Origin: CAVQSS01 sp963746605
GTDB lineage: Bacteria; Desulfobacterota; RBG-13-43-22
NCBI GenBank assembly: GCA_963746605.1
Contig: CAVVCH010000049.1
Coordinates: 10,086 to 74,085, forward strand
Length of the DNA: 64,000 nucleotides
Direction of reading: 5' to 3'
Shown here: in pieces, positions 1 to 9,470 of the stretch
Numbering within the stretch: position 1 is the stretch's first letter
Layout of the letters: the number at the start of each line of letters is the position of its first letter
Notes under the pieces: model-generated
Databases searched by the model: none
Told to the model about the DNA's origin: nothing
What the model saw: the letters and a program-made list of their open reading frames with translations, nothing else
Translations under genes and position numbers: made by a program

Positions 1-14
1 TTTATATTTTTTGG

Positions 15-536
15 CTAAATCTTCTCCCAAAAGCGCGTCTCCCGTTTCTTCCGTTTGGAGATTCGATGGGATACCCCCTTCTTTTTTCTGGGGGTCACGG
101 TTTCCTCCTCCTCATCTTTGGCCTCAAATTTTTCATCCCCCTCCAATTTGGCGTTCACACGGGACGCGAATTCCAGAGAACCCATGGCCCCGGCCCCCTG
201 AGACCGGCAATAGTTGACTAATTCCTGGTCGGAGGATACCACCAGGGATTGAGCGGGATTCTTCCGGACCAATCGTTTTATGATATCGTCCGCCGTTTCT
301 CCCAAAGGGGAATAGGTTATTCTTATTCCCCGATAAAGGTCATGTTCTTCGCTGAATCCGCCACCCCGGCCGCCGTCGAAAACCACCGTCATGGAGAGAG
401 GCGTTGTTCTCCGGTACTCCGCCAACCACTGAAGCAATTTTTCTCTGCCCTGTGAAAAATTCTGAATCTCCACCCGGGCCAGGGGCTGGTAAAGTCGGAT
501 CAAATTGTACCCGTCAATTATTATCTGGACCGCCAT
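15..536 (-). CDS. YacP-like NYN domain ribonuclease
   Basis: A 173-residue protein of the YacP/NYN (PIN-like) family, which in Firmicutes (Rae1) cleaves mRNA in a ribosome-dependent manner; the role here is inferred from family only. Visible family features are the N-terminal IIIDGYNL strand with acidic residue D8, VVFDGG at about 51-56, TADD at 81-84 and SSDQE at 101-105, which together form the acidic metal site. A tail of about 40 residues is rich in Lys, Arg and Glu, usual for RNA-binding members. I start at the second Met (MAVQII) because the family begins directly with the first beta strand; a start five codons upstream is also open. It lies downstream of parB on the same strand with a 51-base gap, so it may be the last gene of the parAB transcript. 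Confidence 0.8.
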   Translation of the reverse strand: MAVQIIIDGYNLIRLYQPLARVEIQNFSQGREKLLQWLAEYRRTTPLSMTVVFDGGRGGGFSEEHDLYRGIRITYSPLGETADDIIKRLVRKNPAQSLVVSSDQELVNYCRSQGAGAMGSLEFASRVNAKLEGDEKFEAKDEEEETVTPRKKKGVSHRISKRKKRETRFWEKI

Positions 537-587
537 TAATGCCCCAGCCAAAAATATTTGAAAATTCAGAACAATGGATGTAAGAAT

Positions 588-1447
588 CTAACGATGCATC
601 AGGAGATCCACCAGACGAATCAGTTCTTCTTCCGAAAGAAAATGGATCTCAATGCGCCCCCCTTTTTTCCTCTCTTGACTTGAACTTTTGTCTGGTATTG
701 CCGGATTAGAGGCTTGATCCAATCCTCCTCCCGTTCTCTCGGGGGGAAGCTTTTCCGGACCAAACCATTTCCCCTCTTTTTGATCCTTTTTTCCAGTTCC
801 CGGACGGAGAGGCCGCGCTGGATAATGAGGTCGGCCAACTCCAACTGCTCTTGGGAAGAATCCAGGCTTAATAAGCACTTGGCCTGCCCCAGCGACAATT
901 GTCCCGCCATCATTTTTTCCCGAATTTGAAGGGGGAGTTTCAAAATCCTTAACAAATTGGCAACGGTTGAGCGATCCTTGCCCACCCTTTGCCCGATTTC
1001 CTCCTGAGATAATCCGAATTCTTCCAGCAATTGCTGATAGGCCTCCGCTTCCTCCAGGGGATTCAAATTCTGCCGCTGAATATTTTCAATCAGGGCCAAT
1101 TCCAATTGCTGGTGTCCGTCGGTTTCCTTTATGACCACCGGCACTTCATGAAGGCCGGCTTTTTGGGCAGCCCGCCACCGTCGTTCTCCGGCGATCAATT
1201 CGTAACCATTTTCCACCGGCTTAACCACCAAGGGTTGGATGATGCCATGCTCTCGGATGGATTCGGCCAATTGTTCTATCGCCGCGCTGCCCACCTTTTT
1301 CCGGGGCTGCCAGGGGTTTGGTCGGATTTCTTCAATCCCCACCAGCAGGAAAGTCCGCTTTCGGACCTCCGGGGCCGGTTGCGCCTGGGGAATCAGGGCC
1401 CCCAATCCCTTCCCTAAACCTTTTTTTTGAGGTTTCGTTTCAGCCAT
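588..1447 (-). CDS. parB: Chromosome partitioning protein ParB (frameshift near C-terminus)
   Basis: CTPase clamp that loads at parS and spreads along origin-proximal DNA, working with ParA. Residues 1-20 hold the basic KKGLGKGLGALIP segment typical of chromosomal ParB; the CTP-binding GERRWRA motif is at about 87-93, ENIQRQNLNPLEEA at about 118, and the parS-binding helix-turn-helix follows (GLSQEEIGQRVGKDRSTVANLL). The start is set at MAETKPQKK, since the longer upstream reading runs back into parA. The dimerisation end, GGRIEIHFLSEEELIRLV, lies in another frame: a shift occurs in an A6G6 run (minus strand) at about 655-670, so the apparent stop at 620 is false and the real one is at 588. 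The start overlaps parA by 8 bases, giving a parA-parB operon. Confidence 0.9.
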
Positions 1448-2214
1448 CCACCTGCCCCCTTTCCAATAATTCTTTTCCCAACTCCAGATAGCTTTGGGCC
1501 CCCCGCGAATGAAGGTCATATTGGATGACCGGCATCCCGTGGCTGGGGCTTTCGCTGATCCGTACATTTCGGGGAATCACCGTTTTAAAGACCAGGTCTT
1601 CAAAATGGGCCCGGACCTCTTCTTCCACCTGGCCGGACAGGTTATTTCGGGAATCAAACATGGTCAAGAGGATCCCCTCGATTCTCAGGGAGGGATTCAA
1701 CTTCTGTTGAACCAGCGCCACGGTCTTGAGCAGCTTGCTCAATCCTTCCATGGCATAAAATTCACATTGAGTGGGGATAATCAAGGTCTGGGCCGCGGTC
1801 ATAGCATTTAAGGTCAGCAACCCTAATGAGGGCGGGGCATCCAGGAAAATAAAATCATATCGGGGAACCAAAGGGGCAATTTTTTCCCTCAGGACCCCTT
1901 CGCGATCAGAAGTTTGGACCAGTTCGATTTCCGCCCCCACGAGATTGATATCGGCTGGAAGCAATTGCAGATAACGGGAAGGCTGTAGAGAGTATCAGAT
2001 CCTCGGCCGGAATCGATCCGGTCAATAAATGATATAGGGTTAGTCGGCTCTCCTCTTCCGGCACTCCCAATCCGCCGGTGGCATTTCCCTGCGGATCGCA
2101 GTCCACGATCAGCGTTCTTTTTTCACCCAGGGCCAGGGCGGCCGCCAAGTTAATCACCGTGGCGGTCTTACCCACCCCCCCTTTTTGATTAGCCACCGCA
2201 ATGACTTTACCCAT
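1440..2214 (-). CDS. parA: Chromosome partitioning ATPase ParA/Soj (frameshifted)
   Basis: Deviant Walker-A ATPase that dimerises on DNA and drives segregation of ParB-parS complexes. The P-loop KGGVGKTA is at residues 11-18, DCDPQGNATGG at about 40-50, and the Walker-B stretch FIFLDAPPSLGLLT lies in the downstream half. The N-terminal half reads to about 1980 and the C-terminal half continues in another frame from LLPADINLVGAEIEL; a one-base shift near TTCCCG at about 1975-1985 (minus strand) separates them. I choose ATG at 2214 (MGKVIAVANQ) because a G-rich Shine-Dalgarno lies just upstream; GTG two codons earlier is possible. parS lies about 64 bases upstream. The conserved sequence on both sides of the break argues for a sequencing indel, not loss of the gene. 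Confidence 0.9.
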
Positions 2215-2277
2215 AATCACCCCCTGTTTCTAATCGCTATCATTAGGCCAGAAACACTTTTTTTTCAACGATTAAAA

Positions 2278-2293
2278 TGTTCCACGTGGAACA
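2278..2293. other. parS: parS centromere site
   Basis: A perfect 16-bp palindrome TGTTCCACGTGGAACA, identical to the canonical bacterial chromosomal parS (variant of TGTTTCACGTGAAACA). It sits in the leader of the parA-parB operon, so ParB can both nucleate the partition complex here and touch its own promoter. I saw no second exact copy in the window. Confidence 0.93.
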
Positions 2294-2361
2294 AGTCCTT
2301 CCTTCATTTGGGCATATCGCCACTCAATTAAGATACATTATTGTAATTATATTTTTTAATT

Positions 2362-2381
2362 ATATTACATTAATGTAATAT
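2362..2381. promoter_or_regulatory. 20-bp perfect palindrome upstream of amtB, possible activator site
   Basis: ATATTACATTAATGTAATAT is a perfect palindrome; a looser copy, TACATTATTGTA, lies about 27 bases upstream at 2334-2345. Both sit 80-130 bases before the sigma-54 type promoter of amtB, the distance expected for enhancer sites of an NtrC-class activator. The sequence is not the classical NtrC consensus, so the binding protein is unknown. Confidence 0.45.
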
Positions 2382-2441
2382 TTTTCTAGCGATGCAAAAA
2401 TACAACCTATTAATATCATTATATTTTTATTAAGAGCCGGC

Positions 2442-2457
2442 GGGCACCTCCTTTGCA
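2442..2457 (+). promoter_or_regulatory. Sigma-54 (-24/-12) promoter of amtB
   Basis: GGGCAC-N5-TTGCA, with the invariant GG (2443-2444) and GC (2455-2456) exactly 10 bases apart as in the TGGCAC-N5-TTGCA consensus. Transcription would begin near 2469, ahead of an AAGGAG ribosome site and the amtB ATG at 2493. This fits nitrogen-status control of an ammonium channel. Confidence 0.72.
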
Positions 2458-2492
2458 TAGATTCCGCTGGAAATAGGTTTAAGGAGATTCTT

Positions 2493-3816
2493 ATGATGAA
2501 AAAAAGTTGGCTCTGCCTGTTATCTTGGCCCTTGTGGGGGCTGCCGGAAATCGCTTTTTCCGCCGACAAAATCCCGATTGATACCGGTTCTACCGCCTGG
2601 ATGCTGATTTCGACCGCGCTGGTCCTTTTGATGGTTCCCGGACTGGCCATGTTTTACGGCGGCCTGGTCCGCAACAAAAACGTGCTGGGCACCATGATGC
2701 ACAGCTTTGTCTCCATGGCCATTATCGGGGTTCTCTGGGCCGTCTGCGGCTACGCGCTTTCCTTCGGCAAAAACATAATGGGGGGCTGGATCGGCTGGAA
2801 TCCGGACTATTTTTTTCTGAAAGGGATTGACGAGGCCATTCATCCCGCTGGGGTTCCCGAATATGTGGTGGCCATGTTTCAGGGGAAATTTGCCATTATC
2901 ACGCCCGCCCTGATCGCCGGGGCCTTTGCCGAACGGGTCCGTTTTCGCAGTTACTGCGTCTTCATCACCCTTTGGTTTCTGCTGGTTTACTGCCCTTTGT
3001 GTCATTGGGTTTGGGCGGAGGATGGATTTCTCTTCAATCTCGGCGCCAGGGGGGTCATCGACCTGGCCGGCGGCACCGTGATCCACGTTTCCGCCGGAGT
3101 GAGCGCCCTGGTGGCCGTGCTGTTTTTGGGGGCCCGCAAGGGGTATCCCCGCCTTTCCGCCACGCCGAACAATCTGGTCATCACCATGATCGGCGCCGGG
3201 ACTCTTGTGGGTCGGCTGGTTTGGATTCAATGCCGGAAGCACCGTTTCCAGCGGCCTGGATACGGCCCGGGCTTTAACCATGACCCAGATCTCGGCGGCT
3301 TCCGGGGCCTTAACCTGGATGCTGATTGAGGCCCTGCACCTGCACAAAGCCACTTCCTTAGGTTTTGTTACCGGGATCCTGGCCGGCCTGGTGGTTATCA
3401 CCCCGGCGGCCGGTGTGGTCCAGCCCTACGGGGCCATCATTCTCGGGGCGGCTTCCTCCCTGGTCTGTTATGGGGCCATCCTGATGAAATATAAACTCGG
3501 CTACGACGATACCCTGGATGTCTTCGGGGTCCACGGGGTGGGCAGCGGCCTGGGGGTTCTGTTACTTTCCTTCTTCATCCGCCCCAGTTGGATGGCCGAG
3601 GCAGCGCAAAAAGCAGGGGGCGCCTGGACGATTTGGAACCAACTGGGCGTTCAGGCCGCCGGGATCGGCATCACCATCGTCTATGCCGCCCTTTTGACCT
3701 GGCTGCTGGTCTGGCTGATTAATAAGGTGATGGGCTTCCGATTGGATGAACAGGACGAGATGATCGGGATGGATCAAAGCCTCCATGGAGAACAAGGCTA
3801 CGGGCTGCTGGGATAA
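2493..3816 (+). CDS. amtB: Ammonium transporter AmtB (frameshifted)
   Basis: Trimeric ammonium channel of the Amt/MEP/Rh family in the inner membrane, about 440 residues when joined. A signal-like hydrophobic N-terminus (ending SADKIP) is followed by about 11 membrane segments. The family motifs VPGLAMFYGGLVR, the pore histidine regions CPLCHWVW and VFGVHGVGSGLG, and WVGWFGFNAGS are all readable. The reading frame breaks near 3205, where GAGTL must be joined by a one-base shift to WVGWFGFNAG; both sides are conserved, so an assembly indel is the simplest view. The start ATG at 2493 follows AAGGAG; ATG at 2496 is an alternative. Unusually there is no glnK (PII) gene beside it. The upstream sigma-54 site suggests control by nitrogen limitation. 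Confidence 0.92.
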
Positions 3817-4360
3817 GAGAGGAATTTGACGCTTCAGTTTGTTGCCCTTGAAAGGGGAGGCCAGAACCTCCCCTACCCAACAAATGGTCCTCCAAGATAA
3901 AGTTCTTATGACGCGGAAGTCTTTTCCCCGCCGATGCCCGGGCTCGGCTCATTTCATCTCCTGTAGCACAGCCGCCCGGAAAGATATCCGCAGGGCGCCG
4001 AATGGGCCCGCCCTGCGAATATCCCCTCCTTCAAGAACCATAAGAGAAAAGCCATGGAGAGGAGATTACTCAATGGAACGTCTCAAGGTTTATTGAATCA
4101 ATTAAGCGGCCTTAGAAGATAGGAAAAGGACTTTATTCGTGGATAATGCAAGAGAAATCTTCCACTTTTTAGGAAAGTTCAATGGATTATAACGGCAACG
4201 AGAGAATTGAATGGCCGGCTGCAAAAAACACCCTGAGGGGATCTCAAAAAGTCAATTTTGTCATCCTGACCGAAGGGAATGGATCTCGTAACGAATTTAA
4301 AGTAATTGATTCCTTCGCAGAGTCTTTCCCTGAACCGAAAAGCGAGATCCTTCGCTCCGC
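3817..4360. other. Intergenic region with two hairpins and a repeat element
   Basis: No convincing gene. A stem GGGGAGG/CCTCCCC at 3854-3873 follows amtB and may act as a weak terminator, though it lacks a T run. A second, stronger stem (CGCAGGGCG/CGCCCTGCG with flanking GATAT/ATATC) spans about 3983-4024. Between 4025 and 4240 I see nothing recognisable. The right end is occupied by the repeat element starting at 4242. Confidence 0.5.
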
Positions 4361-4423
4361 TCAGGATGACAGGTAGGCGGAGGGCTCAGAAAGACAACTA
4401 CCATCATTGATGACTTTTTGCGA
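4242..4423. repeat. MITE-like dispersed repeat, copy 1
   Basis: A 182-bp unit bounded by inverted termini TCTCAAAAAGTC (4242-4253) and GACTTTTTGCGA (4412-4423). Inside is an inverted pair built on TGTCATCCTGA..CGAAGGG and GAGATCCTTCGC..CTCAGGATGACA. A second copy with the same ends and core is at 13998-14225. No transposase is encoded, so it is non-autonomous. Its right end supplies the last codons of the helicase gene on the minus strand. Confidence 0.65.
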
Positions 4424-6972
4424 AACCATCATCCTGGCCTTTAACTTTTTTGACCCTTCGGTTAACCCTCCCAGCAGCGCCCCCAGCGATGAAAGAAGCG
4501 TTTGGATCGCCTCCGGTTCGGGCATTGGAATTTTCAGAAAGGCCCGGCCACTCACCTCATCCCGTTCCAGAAGCGGAGACAGGCCCTTGGGGGAGGACGG
4601 GGCAGCACTTTCCCGGGTGCGGAGCGGTCAGGGTCTGACTCAGGTCCATCAGGAACTCGGCCCCCCGAACCAGCAGGGTGTTCAACCCTTCCAGACCTTT
4701 TCCCGGTTCCAGCTCAGGAAACCCGGCGACTCCCCCGGTTTTCGATTCCCGTTCCAGTTGCTCGGCCCGATCCGCCAGGGCCTCGTCCCGCTCGGCTTCT
4801 CGTTGGGCCTGCTCTTCCACCAGTGGATCGGATTTTTCGATTTTTTCGGTGATCGTTTCCACGGTGTTCATGAACCGTTTCATCTGGGATTCACCGATCA
4901 TGACCACATCCTCACCGTCCTGATCCAAGGCCCCGGCAAATACGGATTTCTTGAATTTGAGCAGCTCAAGGATCCGGGCTTCAATCGATCCGGAGCTGAC
5001 GAAATTGACCACTCGCACCGTCCGCCGCTGCCCCAGCCGGTGGACCCGGCCGATGCGCTGCTCCAGGACCGCCGGGTTCCAGGGAATATCCATGTTGATC
5101 ACCAGCGAACCGCTTTGCAGGTTCAAACCCACCCCGCCGGCATCGGTGGACAGAAAGACCCGGACCCGGTCGTCGTCCTTGAAGCGGGTCACCAGGTCGC
5201 GGCGCTGCCGGGAGGGCAGACTGCCGTTCAGATGCACATAGCCGATGTCGTTGCGCTTCAGGACCGCCTCAACCAGTTCCGTCATCCGCAGCCACTGGCT
5301 GAAGATGACCGCCTTTTCTCCCCCTTCCAGAATATTTTCCTGAAGCAGCTCTTCCAGTTCTTCGATCTTCGGCCCGTGGATGGTCTTCTTGTCCACCAGG
5401 TAGGTGTTGTCCGCGGCCCGGCGCATCCCCTCCAGGGCGATCATCAGGCGGCGCTGGTCGGCTTCGGTCAGGAATTTGTAACGACGCCATTTGCCCACAA
5501 TTTTGACGACGATTTCATAAAACTCATCGTGCAGGGTCCGCTGCTCCCGGGTCAGGGGGACGAAAATATTCTGGTCGATCCGGGCCGGGAGCTGGCGCAG
5601 CACCTCGTCTTTCCTGCGCCGCAGCAGCACCGGTTTCAACGTTTCCCGAATCTTCTGCAGATGTTGATAGCCCACGACCTTGCCGTCTTCATCCCGGACC
5701 TGATGCTGGTGAACAAAGCGATACAGAGGGCCCAGATGGCGGCGGTCGATGAATTCCATGATGGAATGCAGTTCCTCGATCCGGTTTTCCAGCGGCGTCC
5801 CGGTCAGCACCAGGGCGAAGGGCGATTCCAACTGTTTTACGCTTTTGGCCGTTCGGGTTTTCCAGTTTTTTATGCGCTGGGCCTCGTCCAGGATGATCAG
5901 GTCCGGCCCCCAGCCGGCGATGGCCTCCAGGTCGCGAAAGACCAGTTCATAGTTGATGATGTTGTAAAAGGTCGGTCGGCCAAAAAGTTCCCGACGGCGC
6001 GCATTCAATCCCTCGATCACCGTGGCCTGACGGTCGGTGAATTTTTCAATCTCGGTTTTCCACTGATATTTGAGGGAAGTGGGAGAAACGATCAGGACCT
6101 TTTCCAGGTGAAAAAACCGGGCCATCAGTTCGGCAGCGGCCAGGGCCTGAACGGTTTTTCCCAGGCCCATGTCATCCCCCAGCAGGCTGCGCCCGGCGCT
6201 CAACGCAAACAAGGCCCCCTCCCGCTGATAGGGATAGAGATCGGTTTTCAGCAGATCTTTAAAAATCGGGCTTCGATGGCCTTCCCGGAGCTGCTCTCCA
6301 ATGATCTTGGCCCGCTCCCGAGCCTCCTGATGCTCGGCCACCCAGGCCAGCACCTCGTCATGACAGCGCACTTCGTGACCGTTGGACTTGGGTCGGTCCT
6401 GAAGCAACCGGGGCAAGTCCAGCAGGTATTCGTCCCGGAGAGTCCCTTGACCATCAAATAGCTTATTCGCCCAGGTCTGCACCGGCCGAGGCAGATCCCT
6501 TCCCGGGTTGAACCGAATTTCCTGTTTCAGGCCGTGGTGGAGATAGATTTCCGAATAGGGGGGCTGATATCCGGCCGCCAGGACCTTTCGGGCCCCCCGT
6601 TTCTTTTCCAGACGGGAAAGGGTAAATTCGAGATGCTTGCAGGTTCCCAGATTGTTGACGGCGAAGTCCGGACAGGAACAATAGTTCGCGCCGGGCTGGT
6701 TGCCCCGGATGATGAGGTTATAGGTTTTTCCCGAGATCGGATTGGTCAGCCGGAAATCGGAAAAAATCGGATGGTCCCCCACATTCTTAAGGATAAAGTT
6801 TTGTAGGATCCCGTATTCTTTCCGCAGGGTCTTGCTGCCACTCCTCCAGCGACAGATCCTCAGGTTTATGGGTCCGGGAAACGGTCAGCTTTAGCGGCTT
6901 TTTCTTCTTTTTCGTGGGTTTTGACCCGGAACCGGATCGCGCAGTCTTATTTTTGTTGGAATTGGCTCCCAT
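4361..6972 (-). CDS. SWIM zinc-finger SNF2-family helicase (two frameshifts)
   Basis: Swi2/Snf2 superfamily-2 ATPase of about 870 residues after joining. A Lys-rich N-terminal tail leads to a SWIM zinc finger (CSCPDF..CKHL), then helicase motif I GDDMGLGKT, motif II DEAQ within LIILDEAQRIKN, LTGTPLENR, and the C-terminal lobe with QRIGRVHRLGQ. Such proteins remodel or translocate on DNA; the substrate is unknown. The central 740 residues are open from a GTG at 6782, but the true N-terminus (MGANSNKNK at 6972) joins by a shift near 6826, restoring LRKEYGILQNFILKNV. The C-terminus shifts in a G5 run near 4590 and continues LLERDEVSGRAFLKIP. The last about 25 residues come from the repeat element at 4242-4423, so the natural end may once have lain elsewhere. 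Confidence 0.88.
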
Positions 6973-7207
6973 ACTGGTATTCCTTCCATGGGAATTGGTT
7001 GCAGAAGTCCCCCGCTGAAAGGCGGATCGGCGAACAGAGTATAAAAAGCCGACCGAATCCGGTCAAGAAGATTGTGGCCTACTTATTTCTTAGGCCGGGG
7101 AATGCCGGCGGGGTGATTTCGGCTTGCTTAAGGTCCCTTCATTCCCCTATAATGTTCCTAATCAGAATCATGCCCATTGAACCCTTCTCCCCTGGAAAGG
7201 ATAAACC

Positions 7208-7909
7208 ATGAATCCTCCCCCGGCCTTCACCGGTTTCTCGCAAAAAGGATTGACCTTTTTTAAGGAGCTGGCCGAAAACAACGACAAGATGTGGTTTGAC
7301 GAGCATCGGAGCGACTATGAGCACTATGTCCTTGGTCCGGCCCGGGATTTTATCGTCGCCCTGGGGGACCGGTTAAAGACCATCGCTCCCGGTATCCAGG
7401 CCGATCCGCGGGTGAACAAGACCCTTTTCCGCATCAACCGGGATACCCGCTTCCGCCACGATAAAACCCCCTACAAGACCCATCTGGCCCTCTGGTTCTG
7501 GGAAGGACCCCGGCCGCGGATGGAGTGTTCCGGCTTTTACTTCCACCTGGAGCCCGCCAAATTGTTATTAGGGGTGGGCCTGTATTGTTTCCCCAAAGAC
7601 ATGGTGGACGCCTACCGGCAGTCCGTGGTCCATCCCCGGGAGGGTAAGGCCTTGGCCCAGGCCTTATCCAAGGTTAAAGGAACGGGAACCTATCAAATAG
7701 GCGGGAAGCACTTTAAAAAGATCCCCTCCGGCTACGACCCTAAACATCCACAGGCGGAGTTCCTCCTCTACAACGGCCTCCATGCGGCCGTGGATTTCCC
7801 GATTCCCGCTGAAGTTTTTTCCGCCGGCCTGGTGGATTTCTGTTTCGGTCATTATAAGAATATGCTTCCCCTGCACCGCTGGCTCCTGGCCCTTACCCAG
7901 AGGGTTTAA
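7208..7909 (+). CDS. DUF2461 family protein
   Basis: A 233-residue protein of the DUF2461 (TIGR02453) family, whose biochemical function is not established. Typical features are the opening FTGFSQKGLTFFKELAENND, FDEHRSDYE, the RINRDTRFRHDKTPYKTH core and CSGFYFHLEP. Length is normal for the family, and no signal peptide or membrane segment is visible. The ATG at 7208 lies just after a GGAAAGGAT stretch that can serve as ribosome site. The cupin gene begins 17 bases downstream on the same strand, so the two may be co-transcribed. Confidence 0.85.
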   Translation: MNPPPAFTGFSQKGLTFFKELAENNDKMWFDEHRSDYEHYVLGPARDFIVALGDRLKTIAPGIQADPRVNKTLFRINRDTRFRHDKTPYKTHLALWFWEGPRPRMECSGFYFHLEPAKLLLGVGLYCFPKDMVDAYRQSVVHPREGKALAQALSKVKGTGTYQIGGKHFKKIPSGYDPKHPQAEFLLYNGLHAAVDFPIPAEVFSAGLVDFCFGHYKNMLPLHRWLLALTQRV

Positions 7910-7925
7910 GACGATATCACGCCTA

Positions 7926-8335
7926 ATGAATCAAAAAATGAAAGAAACGGTTTTCCCCTTCAATCCTCACCGGGAATTTTTTACCCCTGAAGGCTGCTAC
8001 ATCCTGGAACTGTCCAACTCCGCCGAAGATCCGGCGGCCTCCATCGCCCGGGCTCGGGTCGCGCCGGGTGCCACCACCCGGTGGCATCGGGTCCGGGACA
8101 CCGTCGAGCGTTATATCATCTTGGAAGGAAAGGGGCGCGTGGAGGTGGGCAGCCTGCCTCTCCAGGGAAGTGAACCCCGGCGACGTAGTGCTCATCCCGC
8201 ACGGACTGTCGCCAGCGAATCACCAATACGGGTGAGCGGGATCTGATTTTTCTCTGCGTCTGTACCCCTCGATTTATCCCCGAAGCCTATGAAGACCTGG
8301 AAGGTGCTCCGCCCTTTGATGATAACCGAGCCTGA
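7926..8335 (+). CDS. Cupin-domain protein (two frameshifts)
   Basis: Small single-domain beta-barrel of the cupin_2 type, about 135 residues when joined. The first conserved block reads PGATTRWHRVRDTVERYIILEGKG, holding the metal-ligand His and Glu positions; the second, VNPGDVVLIPHG, is in another frame after a shift near 8163; the end, RITNTGERDLIFLCVCTPRF, needs a second shift near 8215. All three pieces line up with the usual cupin order, so the gene is recognisable although broken as assembled. The substrate cannot be told from sequence. It starts at an ATG 17 bases after the DUF2461 gene and is probably in the same transcript. Confidence 0.72.
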
Positions 8336-8445
8336 CCGGTTTTCCGGAATTGTCACGGTTCGCCGACCCGCCCCCCTGGAAACGATCTTCTGCGGCGAGC
8401 TAAAAGGCTGGCCCCGTAATCCGAAAATAGCGGCGGATTCCCCCA

Positions 8446-9439
8446 TCACCCCTGCTGGAGTACCTTCCATATCTGGTCCCGAACCACTTGGCTCTTTTTG
8501 TCAGCGGCGATCAGTTCGATGGCCTCGGAAGATGCGGCCCCCAGTCCGAGTTCCACGGCCCGGGCGATTTGCTCCTGATCGAAAATTTTAGGCACCATTA
8601 TCGCCGGGTTGCTCCCCAGGAACTTTAATACGGCCACCCCCACGGCGTCGACGGCCACCCGGTCGGCGGAAGCCAGAAAAACCTCTCCCTTGGCCAGCTT
8701 CCCGGTCATTGGACCGCCATCCACGAAGGCCTCCACCCCGTCCATGACCACCAGGGCCGGTTTGAAGGCCTGGTTGATCTCGGCGATCAGCTTCCGCTGA
8801 TGGGGAGAGGAGTGGAGTTCCTTCATGTAGTCGAATCCATGGCGGGAGGTGGGTACCACCCCCACGTGCAGCTTCAAGGAGAGGGTGAAGACGCCGCCGT
8901 ACTGGTGGGTCTTCAGGCAGCCGGTGGAAACCAAGCACTCGGCCTCGAGCACCGGTCGGGCGACGCGAAACCCTTTCTTCCAGTGGCTGTCCCTGGGGAG
9001 CACCTCCACCCAATCCTTCTCGGGCAGGCCGTCGAAATCAATGATCTTCACATTCAAACGCTCCATCAGTTGCGGGATTCCCTTCTCCTCCATGACTTCT
9101 TTGGTGGGCGGGTAACTCCGCTCCCCGAGGCTGATCGACTTGGCCCCCATGGCCCACAGTTCTTCCACCAGGGCGACCAGTGTGTCGTTATGGGTGGACC
9201 CCGGGAATGCATCGGCGGTATTGAAATTGGGTTTGATCAGGACGACCTTCCCCTTGACCGGGTTGCCTCTCAAAGTCCGGATGGACGGTCTTCACCCCTT
9301 CCTGGCGGTCACTGGTCTTCCCCAATACCACCCGGCTTTTAACGTCAGCCATAACCTTTTTCCTTTCACTTCCGATAAGAAGACTCCCCCCGGCCGCTCC
9401 CGAGGCCTTCAAGAAAGCTCTTCGGGTGAGATCGTTCAT
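8446..9439 (-). CDS. Tat-exported DUF362 protein (frameshifted)
   Basis: DUF362 family protein of about 330 residues. The N-terminus MNDLTRRAFLKASGAAGGS is a twin-arginine signal, so the product should be exported folded, implying a cofactor. The body follows the DUF362 pattern: KVVLIKPNFN, a GAKSISLGERS loop, CLVSTGCLKTHQYGG, and VVMDGVEAFVDGGP. No ferredoxin motif is present, unlike the cytosolic relative at 53534. The signal-bearing part and the body are in different frames, joined by a shift near 9282 (KTV to IRTLRGNP). Function is unknown; some DUF362 proteins bind iron-sulfur clusters. Confidence 0.8.
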
Positions 9440-9470
9440 AACCTTTCCTCTGTTTAGGAATACGGGGGCT

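Noticed and set aside
4407..6461. A 684-codon open frame on the plus strand across the helicase gene
   Set aside because: It is antisense to clear SNF2 motifs, has no recognisable domain and reflects GC-rich codon bias in the opposite strand.
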